Positions 8,131-16,681 of a stretch of 49,488 nucleotides of DNA are shown here, piece by piece. The translations under genes were made by a program, and so were the position numbers. Each line of letters opens with the position of its first letter. Position 1 is the stretch's first letter. The stretch is from GCA-2862585 sp049890295 (GTDB lineage: Bacteria; Bacteroidota; Bacteroidia; Flavobacteriales; UBA7312). Under the pieces are notes generated by a model. It was not told the DNA's origin and made no database searches. It saw nothing but the letters and a program-made list of their open reading frames with translations. The stretch is from NCBI GenBank assembly GCA_049890295.1, contig JBMHBP010000016.1, forward strand, positions 1-49,488. Reading direction: 5' to 3'.

Positions 8131-9167
8131 AACACGAATTCCCAAAACTAAAAAACGATTTATTACTTCGAGCATTAAATGGTGAAAGTGTAGAACGTCC
8201 TCCTGTATGGATGATGAGACAAGCTGGTCGTTTCTTACCTGATTATCGTGTATTAAGAGAAAAGTATTCGTTTTTTGAGCGTTGTGAGACACCCGAACTA
8301 GTGTCTGAAATCACCATAATGCCTATTGAACAGGTAGGAACAGATGCAGCTATACTTTTTTCGGATATTCTTGTTGTACCACAAGCCTTAGGCTATGAAG
8401 TGCAAATGATAGCTGGAAAAGGACCTTTTTTGCCCGAAACCATTAAAGATTTAGATGATGCTAAAGCCATCGAAGTCCCCGATGTTGATGAAAAACTGAA
8501 ATATGTGATGGACGCCATCACATTAACTAGAAAAGATTTAGATGGCCGTGTACCTTTAATTGGTTTCGCTGGTGCTCCGTTCACAATTCTTTGCTACATG
8601 GTGCAAGGACAAGGCTCAAAAGACTTCTCACAAGCTAAAGCTTTTTGTCATGCAGAAAGAAAAGCTGCTCATATTTTACTTCAAAAAATAACGGATACGA
8701 CAATACATTACCTCAATGCACAAATAAAGGCTGGTGCACAAGCTGTCCAACTCTTTGATTCTTGGGCTGGCTTATTATCACCACAAGATTTTAATGAATT
8801 TGCCCTTCCCTACATCAAACAAATTACCGATAATATTTCGGGTGCACCCTCCATTGTTTTTGCTAAAGGAGCCTATTATGCTATAGAAGATTTAGCCAAA
8901 CTTAACTGTAATGCTTTAGGTATAGATTGGACCCTTGAACCTAAAAAAGCGAGAGAATTAGTAGGTCCAAATATGACCTTACAAGGGAATTTTGATCCAT
9001 CTTGGTTATTTGGTTCCCAGGAAGAAATTGAACAACTTGCCACTAAAATGATAAATAGTTTTGGAAAGGATAGATACATAGCCAATCTAGGTCATGGTAT
9101 TTTGCCTAATGTACCTGTAGAAAACGCCAAAACATTTATTAATGCCATAAAAAACTTTAAACCATGA
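8127..9167 (+). CDS. hemE: uroporphyrinogen decarboxylase
   Basis: It removes the four acetate carboxyls of uroporphyrinogen III to yield coproporphyrinogen III, with no cofactor. The 346 residues contain the signature PPVWMMRQAGRFLPDYR near residue 25, with the substrate-contacting arginines, the aspartate in AILFSDILVVPQALG and the conserved GFAGAPFT segment. The later LFDSWAG and NLGHGILPN segments are typical. The sequence is complete and of normal length. The gene overlaps hemD and hemF by 4 bases each, so all three are translationally coupled. Confidence 0.97.
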   Translation: MKHEFPKLKNDLLLRALNGESVERPPVWMMRQAGRFLPDYRVLREKYSFFERCETPELVSEITIMPIEQVGTDAAILFSDILVVPQALGYEVQMIAGKGPFLPETIKDLDDAKAIEVPDVDEKLKYVMDAITLTRKDLDGRVPLIGFAGAPFTILCYMVQGQGSKDFSQAKAFCHAERKAAHILLQKITDTTIHYLNAQIKAGAQAVQLFDSWAGLLSPQDFNEFALPYIKQITDNISGAPSIVFAKGAYYAIEDLAKLNCNALGIDWTLEPKKARELVGPNMTLQGNFDPSWLFGSQEEIEQLATKMINSFGKDRYIANLGHGILPNVPVENAKTFINAIKNFKP

Positions 9168-10057
9168 ATATAAAAAGCACATTTGAAAAACATATTTTCA
9201 AGCTACAAGACACCATATGCCAAGGATTAGAAAATAGTGACGGTGAGGGAAAATTTGAAGAAGACAACTGGAAAAGAAATGGCGGTGGAGGTGGAAGAAC
9301 GCGAATTCTAAATAACGGAAATGTAATTGAAAAAGGAGGAGTTAATGTATCCGTTGTTCATGGTGAACTTCCGGAAATTTTTCAAAAAAAATTTAATGTT
9401 AAAGAAGCCACTTTTTATGCCTGTGGGTTATCGTTAGTTATCCACCCACTAAGTCCAAAAGTACCAACAGTTCATGCTAATTGGCGGTACTTTGAAATGT
9501 ATGATTGTAAAGGTAATCTAAATACATCTTGGTTTGGTGGTGGCACCGACCTAACACCGTATTACTTAGATGAGGATGATGCAAGACATTTTCATCAAGT
9601 AAATAAAACAGTTTGTGACAAGCATAATCACAGCTACTACGCTGAGTTCAAAGAAGAATGTGATAAATATTTTTACAACTCTCACAGAAGCGAAGCAAGA
9701 GGCATTGGTGGTATATTCTTTGATTACCTCGATGGAACCGAAGAAGTAATGAATTTTAGCATAGATTCCGGAAATTCATTTTTACAAGCCTACGTCCCAA
9801 TAGTTGAAAAGCATAAAGAAGAAGCTTTCACTCAAGAAGAAAAAAAATGGCAAGAAATTAGAAGAGGTCGTTACGTTGAATTCAACCTTTTACATGACAG
9901 AGGAACTCATTTTGGAATCAAAACTAAGGGCCGAACTGAATCCATTTTAATGAGCCTACCCTCAACAGTTAGGTGGGAGTACAATCATAACCCAATTGAA
10001 AATAGCCCTGAGGAACAATTAATCAAAGTATTACAACAACCAATAGATTGGGCCTAA
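9164..10057 (+). CDS. hemF: oxygen-dependent coproporphyrinogen III oxidase
   Basis: It converts two propionates of coproporphyrinogen III to vinyl groups using O2, giving protoporphyrinogen IX. The 297-residue sequence shows the glycine-rich KRNGGGGGRTRIL segment, the HANWRYFEMYD strand and WFGGGTDLTPYY, then the GIGGIFFDYLD and RRGRYVEFNLLHDRGTHFG blocks that define HemF. Choice of the O2-using enzyme rather than radical-SAM HemN within the operon points to an aerobic life style, though a hemN elsewhere cannot be excluded. Confidence 0.97.
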   Translation: MNIKSTFEKHIFKLQDTICQGLENSDGEGKFEEDNWKRNGGGGGRTRILNNGNVIEKGGVNVSVVHGELPEIFQKKFNVKEATFYACGLSLVIHPLSPKVPTVHANWRYFEMYDCKGNLNTSWFGGGTDLTPYYLDEDDARHFHQVNKTVCDKHNHSYYAEFKEECDKYFYNSHRSEARGIGGIFFDYLDGTEEVMNFSIDSGNSFLQAYVPIVEKHKEEAFTQEEKKWQEIRRGRYVEFNLLHDRGTHFGIKTKGRTESILMSLPSTVRWEYNHNPIENSPEEQLIKVLQQPIDWA

Positions 10058-10067
10058 AATAAAACCA

Positions 10068-11048
10068 ATGTTTTTAGAAAAGAGAAATAGACGCTTACGT
10101 AAAATACAATCCATTCGAGATTTAGTGCAAGAGAATAGACTTCACCCTAGTGATTTCATTGCTCCATTGTTTATAATGGAAGGCCAATCAAAAAAAGAAG
10201 AGATTGCCTCTATGCCAGATTATTATCGCTTTTCTTTAGACCTAATTGTTGAAGAAGCTAGGAGTTGTTATGAACTTGGGATAAAAGCAGTTTTATTATT
10301 TGTTAAAGTAGAAGATAACTTAAAAGACAACGCCGGAAAAGAAGCTATCAATCCTAATGGGCTTATGCAACGTGCTATAAGACTCATTAAAGAAAATATT
10401 CCTGAACTATATGTCATGACAGACGTTGCTCTAGATCCCTACTCCATTCACGGTCATGATGGTATTGTTGAAGACGAAATAATAATGAATGACAAAACCG
10501 TTAATGTCTTAGCTGAAATGGGCCTTTCTCATGCTCAAGCAGGTGCCGACATGCTTGCACCCTCAGACATGATGGATGGTAGAATCGGTGCGATAAGAAA
10601 ACGACTTGAAGATGAGGGTTATGTGGATGTAGGCATTCTATCATACAGCATAAAATATGCGTCATCCTATTATGGCCCCTTTAGAGATGCTCTTGACTCT
10701 GCTCCGGGTTTTGGGGATAAAAAAACATACCAAATGAATCCAGCAAATGTGTCTGCAGGAATGAGTGAAGTTGAAAGGGACATTGAACAAGGTGCAGACA
10801 TCGTTATGATAAAACCAGGTCAACCTTATTTAGATATGATTCGCTTTGTTAAAGATAATTTTGATATTCCAATTTGTGCCTATCAAGTTTCTGGTGAGTA
10901 TGCTATGATAAAAGCAGCTTCAAACAAAGGTTGGTTAAACTATGATTCCATCGTCATAGAATCGTTAATTGGATTTAAACGAGCTGGTGCTAGTATGATT
11001 GTCACCTACTTTGCTAAAGATGCTGCAAAACTTTTAAAAAATGAATAA
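10068..11048 (+). CDS. hemB: delta-aminolevulinic acid dehydratase (porphobilinogen synthase)
   Basis: It condenses two 5-aminolevulinate molecules to porphobilinogen. In the 326 residues the two Schiff-base lysines are K196 (YSIKYASSYYGPFRDA) and K249 (VMIKPGQPYLD). The metal-site segment near residues 119-131 reads DVALDPYSIHGHDG, with aspartates where the zinc-dependent enzymes have a cysteine triad. It therefore belongs to the class without catalytic zinc, probably magnesium-supported. The gene begins 10 bases after hemF, the widest gap inside the hem genes, and its end overlaps hemL by 8 bases. Confidence 0.97.
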   Translation: MFLEKRNRRLRKIQSIRDLVQENRLHPSDFIAPLFIMEGQSKKEEIASMPDYYRFSLDLIVEEARSCYELGIKAVLLFVKVEDNLKDNAGKEAINPNGLMQRAIRLIKENIPELYVMTDVALDPYSIHGHDGIVEDEIIMNDKTVNVLAEMGLSHAQAGADMLAPSDMMDGRIGAIRKRLEDEGYVDVGILSYSIKYASSYYGPFRDALDSAPGFGDKKTYQMNPANVSAGMSEVERDIEQGADIVMIKPGQPYLDMIRFVKDNFDIPICAYQVSGEYAMIKAASNKGWLNYDSIVIESLIGFKRAGASMIVTYFAKDAAKLLKNE

Positions 11049-12324
11049 TAGTAAAATTCTATTTCAAAAAGCACAAATGTTTATACCAGGTGGTGTTAAT
11101 TCACCTGTACGTGCCTTTCGATCAGTTGGAGGTACCCCTTTATTTTTTAAGTCTGCCAAGGGATCAATTCTTACCGATGCTGATGATAAAGAATATATTG
11201 ACTTTATAGGATCATGGGGACCAATGATACTGGGTCATTGTCATCCTCCAGTAATTAATGCCCTTAAAGAAGTCGTAAACCATTCAACATCCTTTGGAAC
11301 ACCAACTGAAATGGAGATTGAAATTGCTCAGTTAATTTGCCAAATGGTTCCGGCTGTTGAAAAAGTTAGAATGACCAACTCAGGTACTGAAGCTTGTATG
11401 AGTGCAGTTAGATTAGCTCGAGGATATACTAACAGAGATAAAATTTTAAAGTTCGAAGGTAATTATCACGGTCATGCAGACTCCTTTTTGATAAAAGCTG
11501 GTAGTGGAGCAATCACGTTAGGCGTACCAAATAGTCCTGGCGTTACTAAAGGCACTGCTAAAGACACTTTATTAGCACCCTATAACAATCTAAGTGCCGT
11601 TGAAAAAATCATTGCAGAAAATACAAATGAAATTGCTGCAATTATTTTAGAACCAGTGGCAGGAAATATGGGTTGTATTCCACCAAATAAAGGATTTTTA
11701 GAAGGGATTAGAACCTTGTGTAATAAACATCAAATAATTTTAATTTTTGATGAGGTAATGACTGGTTTTAGACTAAGTGAAGGCGGTGCTAGCAAACATT
11801 ATGGTGTTACACCCGACTTGGTAACTTTAGGCAAAATTATTGGAGGAGGACTACCAGTTGGGGCCTTTGGAGGTAAAACTGAAATAATGGATATGATTGC
11901 CCCTACAGGTCCAGTTTATCAAGCTGGAACTCTGAGCGGGAATCCTGTAGCTATGACATGTGGTTACACATTACTAAAAGAACTACATCAAAACCCTTCA
12001 ATATATGCAGATTTAGAGGATAAGGGTCAGTTTTTTGAACATCAATTACGTTATGTATTTGATAAATATTCTCTCGATTATGTTATAAATAGAGTTGGCT
12101 CAATGATTAGTTTTCATTTCGATGTTGATAAGGTAGAAAATTTTGACGATGCTTGTAATGCCAACGCCGATAAATTCAAATCACTTTTTCATGCCGTATT
12201 AAAACGTGGCGTATATTTTGCTCCATCAGCATTTGAATCTCTATTTTTATCAACCACTCACAGTAAAGAACTATTAGAAAAAACAGTTCATGCAATTGAT
12301 TATTCATTGCAAGAAATACTTTAA
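11041..12324 (+). CDS. hemL: glutamate-1-semialdehyde 2,1-aminomutase
   Basis: A PLP-dependent enzyme that isomerises glutamate-1-semialdehyde to 5-aminolevulinate, following HemA. The 427 residues carry FIPGGVNSPVRAF at the N-terminus, the PLP phosphate-binding NSGTEACMSAVRLARG, the cofactor aspartate in LIFDEVMTGFR and the Schiff-base lysine K265 in LGKIIGGGLPVGAFGG. Length and motifs match HemL rather than other class III aminotransferases. It completes the set of hem enzymes in this operon. gatB follows 21 bases later on the same strand. Confidence 0.97.
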   Translation: MNNSKILFQKAQMFIPGGVNSPVRAFRSVGGTPLFFKSAKGSILTDADDKEYIDFIGSWGPMILGHCHPPVINALKEVVNHSTSFGTPTEMEIEIAQLICQMVPAVEKVRMTNSGTEACMSAVRLARGYTNRDKILKFEGNYHGHADSFLIKAGSGAITLGVPNSPGVTKGTAKDTLLAPYNNLSAVEKIIAENTNEIAAIILEPVAGNMGCIPPNKGFLEGIRTLCNKHQIILIFDEVMTGFRLSEGGASKHYGVTPDLVTLGKIIGGGLPVGAFGGKTEIMDMIAPTGPVYQAGTLSGNPVAMTCGYTLLKELHQNPSIYADLEDKGQFFEHQLRYVFDKYSLDYVINRVGSMISFHFDVDKVENFDDACNANADKFKSLFHAVLKRGVYFAPSAFESLFLSTTHSKELLEKTVHAIDYSLQEIL

Positions 12325-12345
12325 TATATTTACAAAAAATGAATT

Positions 12346-13797
12346 ATGAGCAGTGTATATGATAAATATCAACTTGTAGTAGGGTTAGAAGTACATGCTC
12401 AGCTTTCCACAAAAAGTAAAGCATATTGTGGCGATGCTACCGACTTTGGCAGGCCATCGAATACACAAACCAGTGCTATTACATTAGGTCATCCTGGCAC
12501 TCTACCAATGAGCAATAAAAAAGTTATTGAATATGCCATTAAAATGGGCTTAGCTTGTGGCTCAACTATTCGTGAAAGAAATGAATATGCCCGAAAAAAT
12601 TACTTTTACCCTGACCTTCCTAAAGGATATCAAATTACACAAGATAAAACACCAATATGTAATGGTGGAGAAATTTTAGTAAAAGACCATCAAGGTAAAA
12701 CTAAAACTATTGGTATTACTCGAATTCATATGGAAGAAGATGCCGGAAAAAGTATTCATGACCTTGATCCTTTTAATTCACTAGTAGATTTAAACAGAGC
12801 TGGTGTTGCACTTATCGAAATTGTATCTGAACCAGATATAAGAAGTTCTGACGAAGCTTACCAATACCTAAGTGAGGTTAGAAAACTTGTGCGTTACTTA
12901 GATATTTGTGATGGTAATCTAGAAGAAGGAAGTCTACGTTGTGATGCTAATATTTCCGTAATGCTTAAAGGGAGTACTGAATTTGGAAATCGTACAGAAG
13001 TCAAAAACATGAACTCCTTACGAAACGTCAAACGTGCTATCGAATTTGAAATGAAGCGACAAATAGACCTAATTGAAAGTGGCGGTCAAGTAGAACAACA
13101 AACCAGAACCTTTAATGCTGCTAACGGCAGTACAAGTGTGATGAGAACGAAAGAAGACGCCAACGATTACCGGTATTTTCCTGAGCCAGACTTACAACCA
13201 GTTCTGGTATCAAAAAAATATGTAGAAGAAATACATAAAAGCTTACCACCACTGCCAAAAGAACTTTACCACAAGTTTACAACTAAATTTGGGTTGTCAG
13301 ATTATGATGCTGGAGTTCTTATAGAAGATAAAGATACTGCGTTATATTACAATGAAATTTGTAATCATACCACAAACTTTAAAACAGCAGCCAACATAGT
13401 TAGTGGATCTGTAAAATCATATTTGAATGAAAATGCTATAGAGATTGATAGCTTGGCTATACCCCCTTCCAAAATAGCAGAACTTATAAAACTTATCGAC
13501 GAAAATAAGGTTAGTAACACAGTAGCTACTCAGAAAATTTTCAAAAAAATGATAAATTCTAAAAGCTCACCTGAAGAGATAGCCATCCAAAATAATTGGA
13601 TTCAAGAAAGTGATTCTGATAGTATTCAAGAATTTATTCAACAAGCTCTAGAAAAATATCCCGACAAGGTACTCGAATATAAAAACGGTAAAAAAGGGCT
13701 AATAGGCTTGTTTATGGGAGAGGTAATGAAACTTTCTAAAGGAAAAGCCGACCCTAAAATTGCTAATAAACTTATACAACAATCACTAGAAAAATAA
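12346..13797 (+). CDS. gatB: Asp-tRNA(Asn)/Glu-tRNA(Gln) amidotransferase subunit B
   Basis: The subunit of GatCAB that binds the mischarged tRNA and activates its side chain for amidation, needed where glutaminyl- or asparaginyl-tRNA synthetase is absent. The 483 residues start with VVGLEVHAQL and contain ARKNYFYPDLPKGYQI, HMEEDAGKSIHD, NRAGVALIEIVSEPD and the SLRCDANIS segment, followed by the C-terminal YqeY-like domain used for tRNA binding. gatA and gatC are not in this window. It shares an operon with hemA, which also uses glutamyl-tRNA, although a functional link is only a suggestion. Confidence 0.97.
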   Translation: MSSVYDKYQLVVGLEVHAQLSTKSKAYCGDATDFGRPSNTQTSAITLGHPGTLPMSNKKVIEYAIKMGLACGSTIRERNEYARKNYFYPDLPKGYQITQDKTPICNGGEILVKDHQGKTKTIGITRIHMEEDAGKSIHDLDPFNSLVDLNRAGVALIEIVSEPDIRSSDEAYQYLSEVRKLVRYLDICDGNLEEGSLRCDANISVMLKGSTEFGNRTEVKNMNSLRNVKRAIEFEMKRQIDLIESGGQVEQQTRTFNAANGSTSVMRTKEDANDYRYFPEPDLQPVLVSKKYVEEIHKSLPPLPKELYHKFTTKFGLSDYDAGVLIEDKDTALYYNEICNHTTNFKTAANIVSGSVKSYLNENAIEIDSLAIPPSKIAELIKLIDENKVSNTVATQKIFKKMINSKSSPEEIAIQNNWIQESDSDSIQEFIQQALEKYPDKVLEYKNGKKGLIGLFMGEVMKLSKGKADPKIANKLIQQSLEK

Positions 13798-13799
13798 TT

Positions 13800-14912
13800 A
13801 TGTTTAGACTAGTTTATTTTGTTCTATTGACCGCACTATTTTCATGCTCTAATGAAAAAAATACCTTTAATGGCAAGTTGACCAACACCACTGAAGATGA
13901 ATGGATTTATCTTGAAAAAATTTCAGTTACTGATATTCAGAAAGTAGATTCATCAAAAATATATGATGGTAATTTTCAGTTTAACTATTCAATTGACTCT
14001 ATTGGATTTTATAGACTAACGCTTTCCGACGATAATTTTGCTATACTAACTCTTTCAAAAAATGATACTGTAGACTTTTCGGCCGATGCAAGATCACTTT
14101 TTAATTATAGTGCTATAGGAAGTAACGAATTAGAAGCTAACACAAAGCTATTTTCCATAATAAATAACGTAAGACTAAAAACAGACTCACTTAGATTGGT
14201 TTATCAGACAGCAATAGGTACTGAAGACGAAAACATAGTACTAGAAAGAATAAGGCTAAAATACGAGGCTATAGTGCTTGAAAAAGAAAAGAAAGTCAAA
14301 AATTTTATAAAATCTAATTCATCACTTTTCACAAACCTAATAGCATTACAAGAACTTGGAGACGTTTCTGTTTTTTATGAATACTATAAACTAGTTAGCG
14401 ATAGTTTATCGGTACAATACCCAAATAATCAATGGGTAAAAGATATTATTAAAAAAACTAATGCAGTAAAAAATACAGCAATTGGAGCTATTGCACCTAA
14501 CTTTTCAATAAATGATAAATTTGGAAATAACTTCATTTTTAGCTCATTAAGAGGTAAGTTAGTTTTACTCGATTTTTGGGCTTCATGGTGTGTTCCATGC
14601 CGCAAAGAAAACCCATTAATTGTGGATCTATACAATGAATTTAAGCCTAAAGGACTGGAGATTGTAGGTATTTCTTTAGACGATACTACTCGAAACCCTA
14701 ATGCCAAGAAGGATTGGCTTAACGCCATTGAAAAAGACAATCTTAGTTGGGCTCAGCTTAGTCAGTTAAATGGTTTTGAATCCTCAGTATGTAAGGAATA
14801 TGGAATAGAAAGTATACCTTCGACTTTTTTAATTGACGAAAACGGTATTATTATTGCTCGAAACTTAAGAGGAACGAACCTACACAATAAAATTAAAGAG
14901 ATTCTTGACTAA
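13800..14912 (+). CDS. TlpA/ResA-like thiol-disulfide oxidoreductase lipoprotein
   Basis: An envelope thioredoxin-like protein of 370 residues. The N-terminus is a lipoprotein signal with lipobox ALFSC (C16). Residues about 20-110 resemble the DUF4369 beta-sandwich often found in front of Bacteroidota TlpA proteins, then a helical linker, then a thioredoxin fold from about residue 230. The redox motif is WCVPC (C264, C267), and the cis-proline segment is GIESIPSTFLIDENG. Such proteins reduce disulfides outside the cytoplasm, for example for cytochrome c maturation, which would fit its place behind the heme genes, but the substrate is not shown. The lpxH start overlaps its end by 8 bases. Confidence 0.9.
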   Translation: MFRLVYFVLLTALFSCSNEKNTFNGKLTNTTEDEWIYLEKISVTDIQKVDSSKIYDGNFQFNYSIDSIGFYRLTLSDDNFAILTLSKNDTVDFSADARSLFNYSAIGSNELEANTKLFSIINNVRLKTDSLRLVYQTAIGTEDENIVLERIRLKYEAIVLEKEKKVKNFIKSNSSLFTNLIALQELGDVSVFYEYYKLVSDSLSVQYPNNQWVKDIIKKTNAVKNTAIGAIAPNFSINDKFGNNFIFSSLRGKLVLLDFWASWCVPCRKENPLIVDLYNEFKPKGLEIVGISLDDTTRNPNAKKDWLNAIEKDNLSWAQLSQLNGFESSVCKEYGIESIPSTFLIDENGIIIARNLRGTNLHNKIKEILD

Positions 14913-15639
14913 AATATATTTTGCATCTGACTTACATCTTGGCGTTCCTAATAAATCTATAAGTTTGGAACGGGAAAAGCTATTTGTAAAATGGCTCGAT
15001 GAAATTAAAAAAGATGCTACAGCCCTATATTTAGTAGGTGATATATTTGATTTCTGGTTTGAATATAAAAAAGCCGTTCCAAAAGGCTATATTAGACTAT
15101 TGGGAAAACTTGCAGAATTAAGTGATTCTGGAATTCCAATACACTTTTTTACTGGAAATCATGATATGTGGGTTTTCGATTATCTTGAAAAGGAAATATC
15201 ATTAACAATATACAGAAAGCCCTTAGAAATCACATTAAACAATAAAAGATTTTTCATTGGTCATGGTGATGGCCTTGGGCCAAAGGATTATGGTTACAAG
15301 TTTATAAAAAGAATTTTTGCTAATAAACTTTGTCAATGGTTATTTGAAAAAGTACACCCAAACATTGGAATTAGTATTGCTGAATATTGGTCTAAAAAAA
15401 GTCGAATTGCTAACGGAGAAAAAGATGAAACTTTTCACGGTGATAATGAATGGCTTACTCAGTTCTGTAAAGAAAAATTAAAAACAACCACTATTGACTT
15501 TTTTATTTTTGGGCATAGACACCTTCCATTAAATATAGATCTAAATCAAAACTCAAAATACATTAACCTAGGTGAATGGGTAAATTATAAAAGTTATGCT
15601 GTGTTTGATGGAGAAAGTCTCGAGCTTAAGTATTTCTAA
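14905..15639 (+). CDS. lpxH: UDP-2,3-diacylglucosamine diphosphatase
   Basis: A metallophosphoesterase of lipid A synthesis that cleaves UDP-2,3-diacylglucosamine to lipid X and UMP at the inner membrane. All metal-binding motifs are present: FASDLHLG (D9, H11), GDIFDFWFE, TGNHDMW, IGHGDGLG and FGHRHLP. The 244-residue length is normal. The start must be a TTG overlapping the previous stop codon, because the first metal motif begins only eight codons later and no ATG precedes it. The 3' end overlaps the convergent gap gene by 14 bases. I see no hairpin between them. Confidence 0.9.
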   Translation: MTKIYFASDLHLGVPNKSISLEREKLFVKWLDEIKKDATALYLVGDIFDFWFEYKKAVPKGYIRLLGKLAELSDSGIPIHFFTGNHDMWVFDYLEKEISLTIYRKPLEITLNNKRFFIGHGDGLGPKDYGYKFIKRIFANKLCQWLFEKVHPNIGISIAEYWSKKSRIANGEKDETFHGDNEWLTQFCKEKLKTTTIDFFIFGHRHLPLNIDLNQNSKYINLGEWVNYKSYAVFDGESLELKYF

Positions 15640-16624
15640 TTTTAAGTATTAAGTCTACTAAACGAGCAGAATAGCCTTGCTCGTTATCATACCAACCCAC
15701 TACTTTTACCATTTTACCTATTACTGAGGTCAGCATTGAATCAAAAATGCATGAGTAAGTATTGCCAATGATATCAACAGAAACAACTGGTTCTTCGATA
15801 TAACTTAAAATTCCTTTATTTAAATGAGTCGCTGCTTGTCTAAATAATTGATTAACTTCTTGAATAGAGGTTTGTTGACTAACTACACATGTAATATCAG
15901 TTAATGATCCATCGGGTACTGGTACACGTATTCCACATCCTCCCAATTTATCATTCAAATTTGGAAAAATTTTAGTTATGGCTTTAGCAGCACCAGTAGT
16001 AGTTGGCACTATTGAAGATGCACCTGCTCTGGCACGTCTTAAATCAGAGTGAGGTGAGTCATGTAAACGCTGATCGGTTGTATAAGAATGTACTGTGGTT
16101 ATATATGCACTTTCAATACCAAAATAATTATCTATTAAACCTATCATTGGAGCCGCACAATTAGTGGTACAAGAAGCATTTGAAAGTATTATATCCTCTT
16201 TTGTTATAATTGAATCGTTTACCCCTAAAACAATAGTTTTTATTTTATCGTCAACTGGTGGGGCAGATAATATTACTTTTTTGGCTCCAGCAATTATATG
16301 TTGGTTAGCTAATTCATAACTTTTAAATTTACCTGTACATTCAACGACAATATCAATGTTTAGAGCCTTCCATGGAAGGTCAGTTGGCTTATTTTTTGAA
16401 AAATAACTTATTGAAAATTGATTTATTTTAAGCGTATTTTCTGTGTGACTTACTTGACCATCAAACGTTCGATGAACAGAATCGTACTTAAATAAATGAG
16501 CCATTGTTTCTATTGAAGACAAGTCATTTATAGCTACCACTTCAATATAAGGATTCTGCAATACAGTTCGCATAAAAATACGTCCAATACGACCAAATCC
16601 ATTAATTGCAATTCTTGTTTTCAT
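15626..16624 (-). CDS. gap: glyceraldehyde-3-phosphate dehydrogenase, type I
   Basis: A glycolytic or gluconeogenic enzyme that oxidises and phosphorylates glyceraldehyde-3-phosphate. The 332 residues contain the Rossmann motif INGFGRIGR, D34 in AINDL (favouring NAD+ over NADP+), the catalytic C152 in SNASCTTNCAAP and H179 in TTVHSYTTDQ, followed by DLRRARAGASSIVPTTTGAAKA and the WYDNEQGYS C-terminal motif. Its start codon sits only six bases beyond the T-run of a terminator hairpin, leaving no room for a separate promoter and leader, so its expression probably depends on read-through or on an unseen promoter. Its 3' end runs into lpxH. Confidence 0.96.
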   Translation of the reverse strand: MKTRIAINGFGRIGRIFMRTVLQNPYIEVVAINDLSSIETMAHLFKYDSVHRTFDGQVSHTENTLKINQFSISYFSKNKPTDLPWKALNIDIVVECTGKFKSYELANQHIIAGAKKVILSAPPVDDKIKTIVLGVNDSIITKEDIILSNASCTTNCAAPMIGLIDNYFGIESAYITTVHSYTTDQRLHDSPHSDLRRARAGASSIVPTTTGAAKAITKIFPNLNDKLGGCGIRVPVPDGSLTDITCVVSQQTSIQEVNQLFRQAATHLNKGILSYIEEPVVSVDIIGNTYSCIFDSMLTSVIGKMVKVVGWYDNEQGYSARLVDLILKIRNT

Positions 16625-16630
16625 TTAAAG

Positions 16631-16662
16631 AAAAAAAAAGCCCTACCAAAAAAGCAGGGCTT
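16631..16662 (-). terminator. intrinsic terminator after the sortilin-like gene
   Basis: Arms AAGCCCT (16638-16644) and AGGGCTT (16656-16662) pair over an 11-base loop and, on the minus strand, are followed by a run of at least nine T residues. It begins about 20 bases after the stop of the sortilin-like gene and ends six bases before the gap start codon, so it may also act as an attenuator for gap. Confidence 0.85.
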
Positions 16663-16681
16663 AGAATTTTAAAATATGAGT

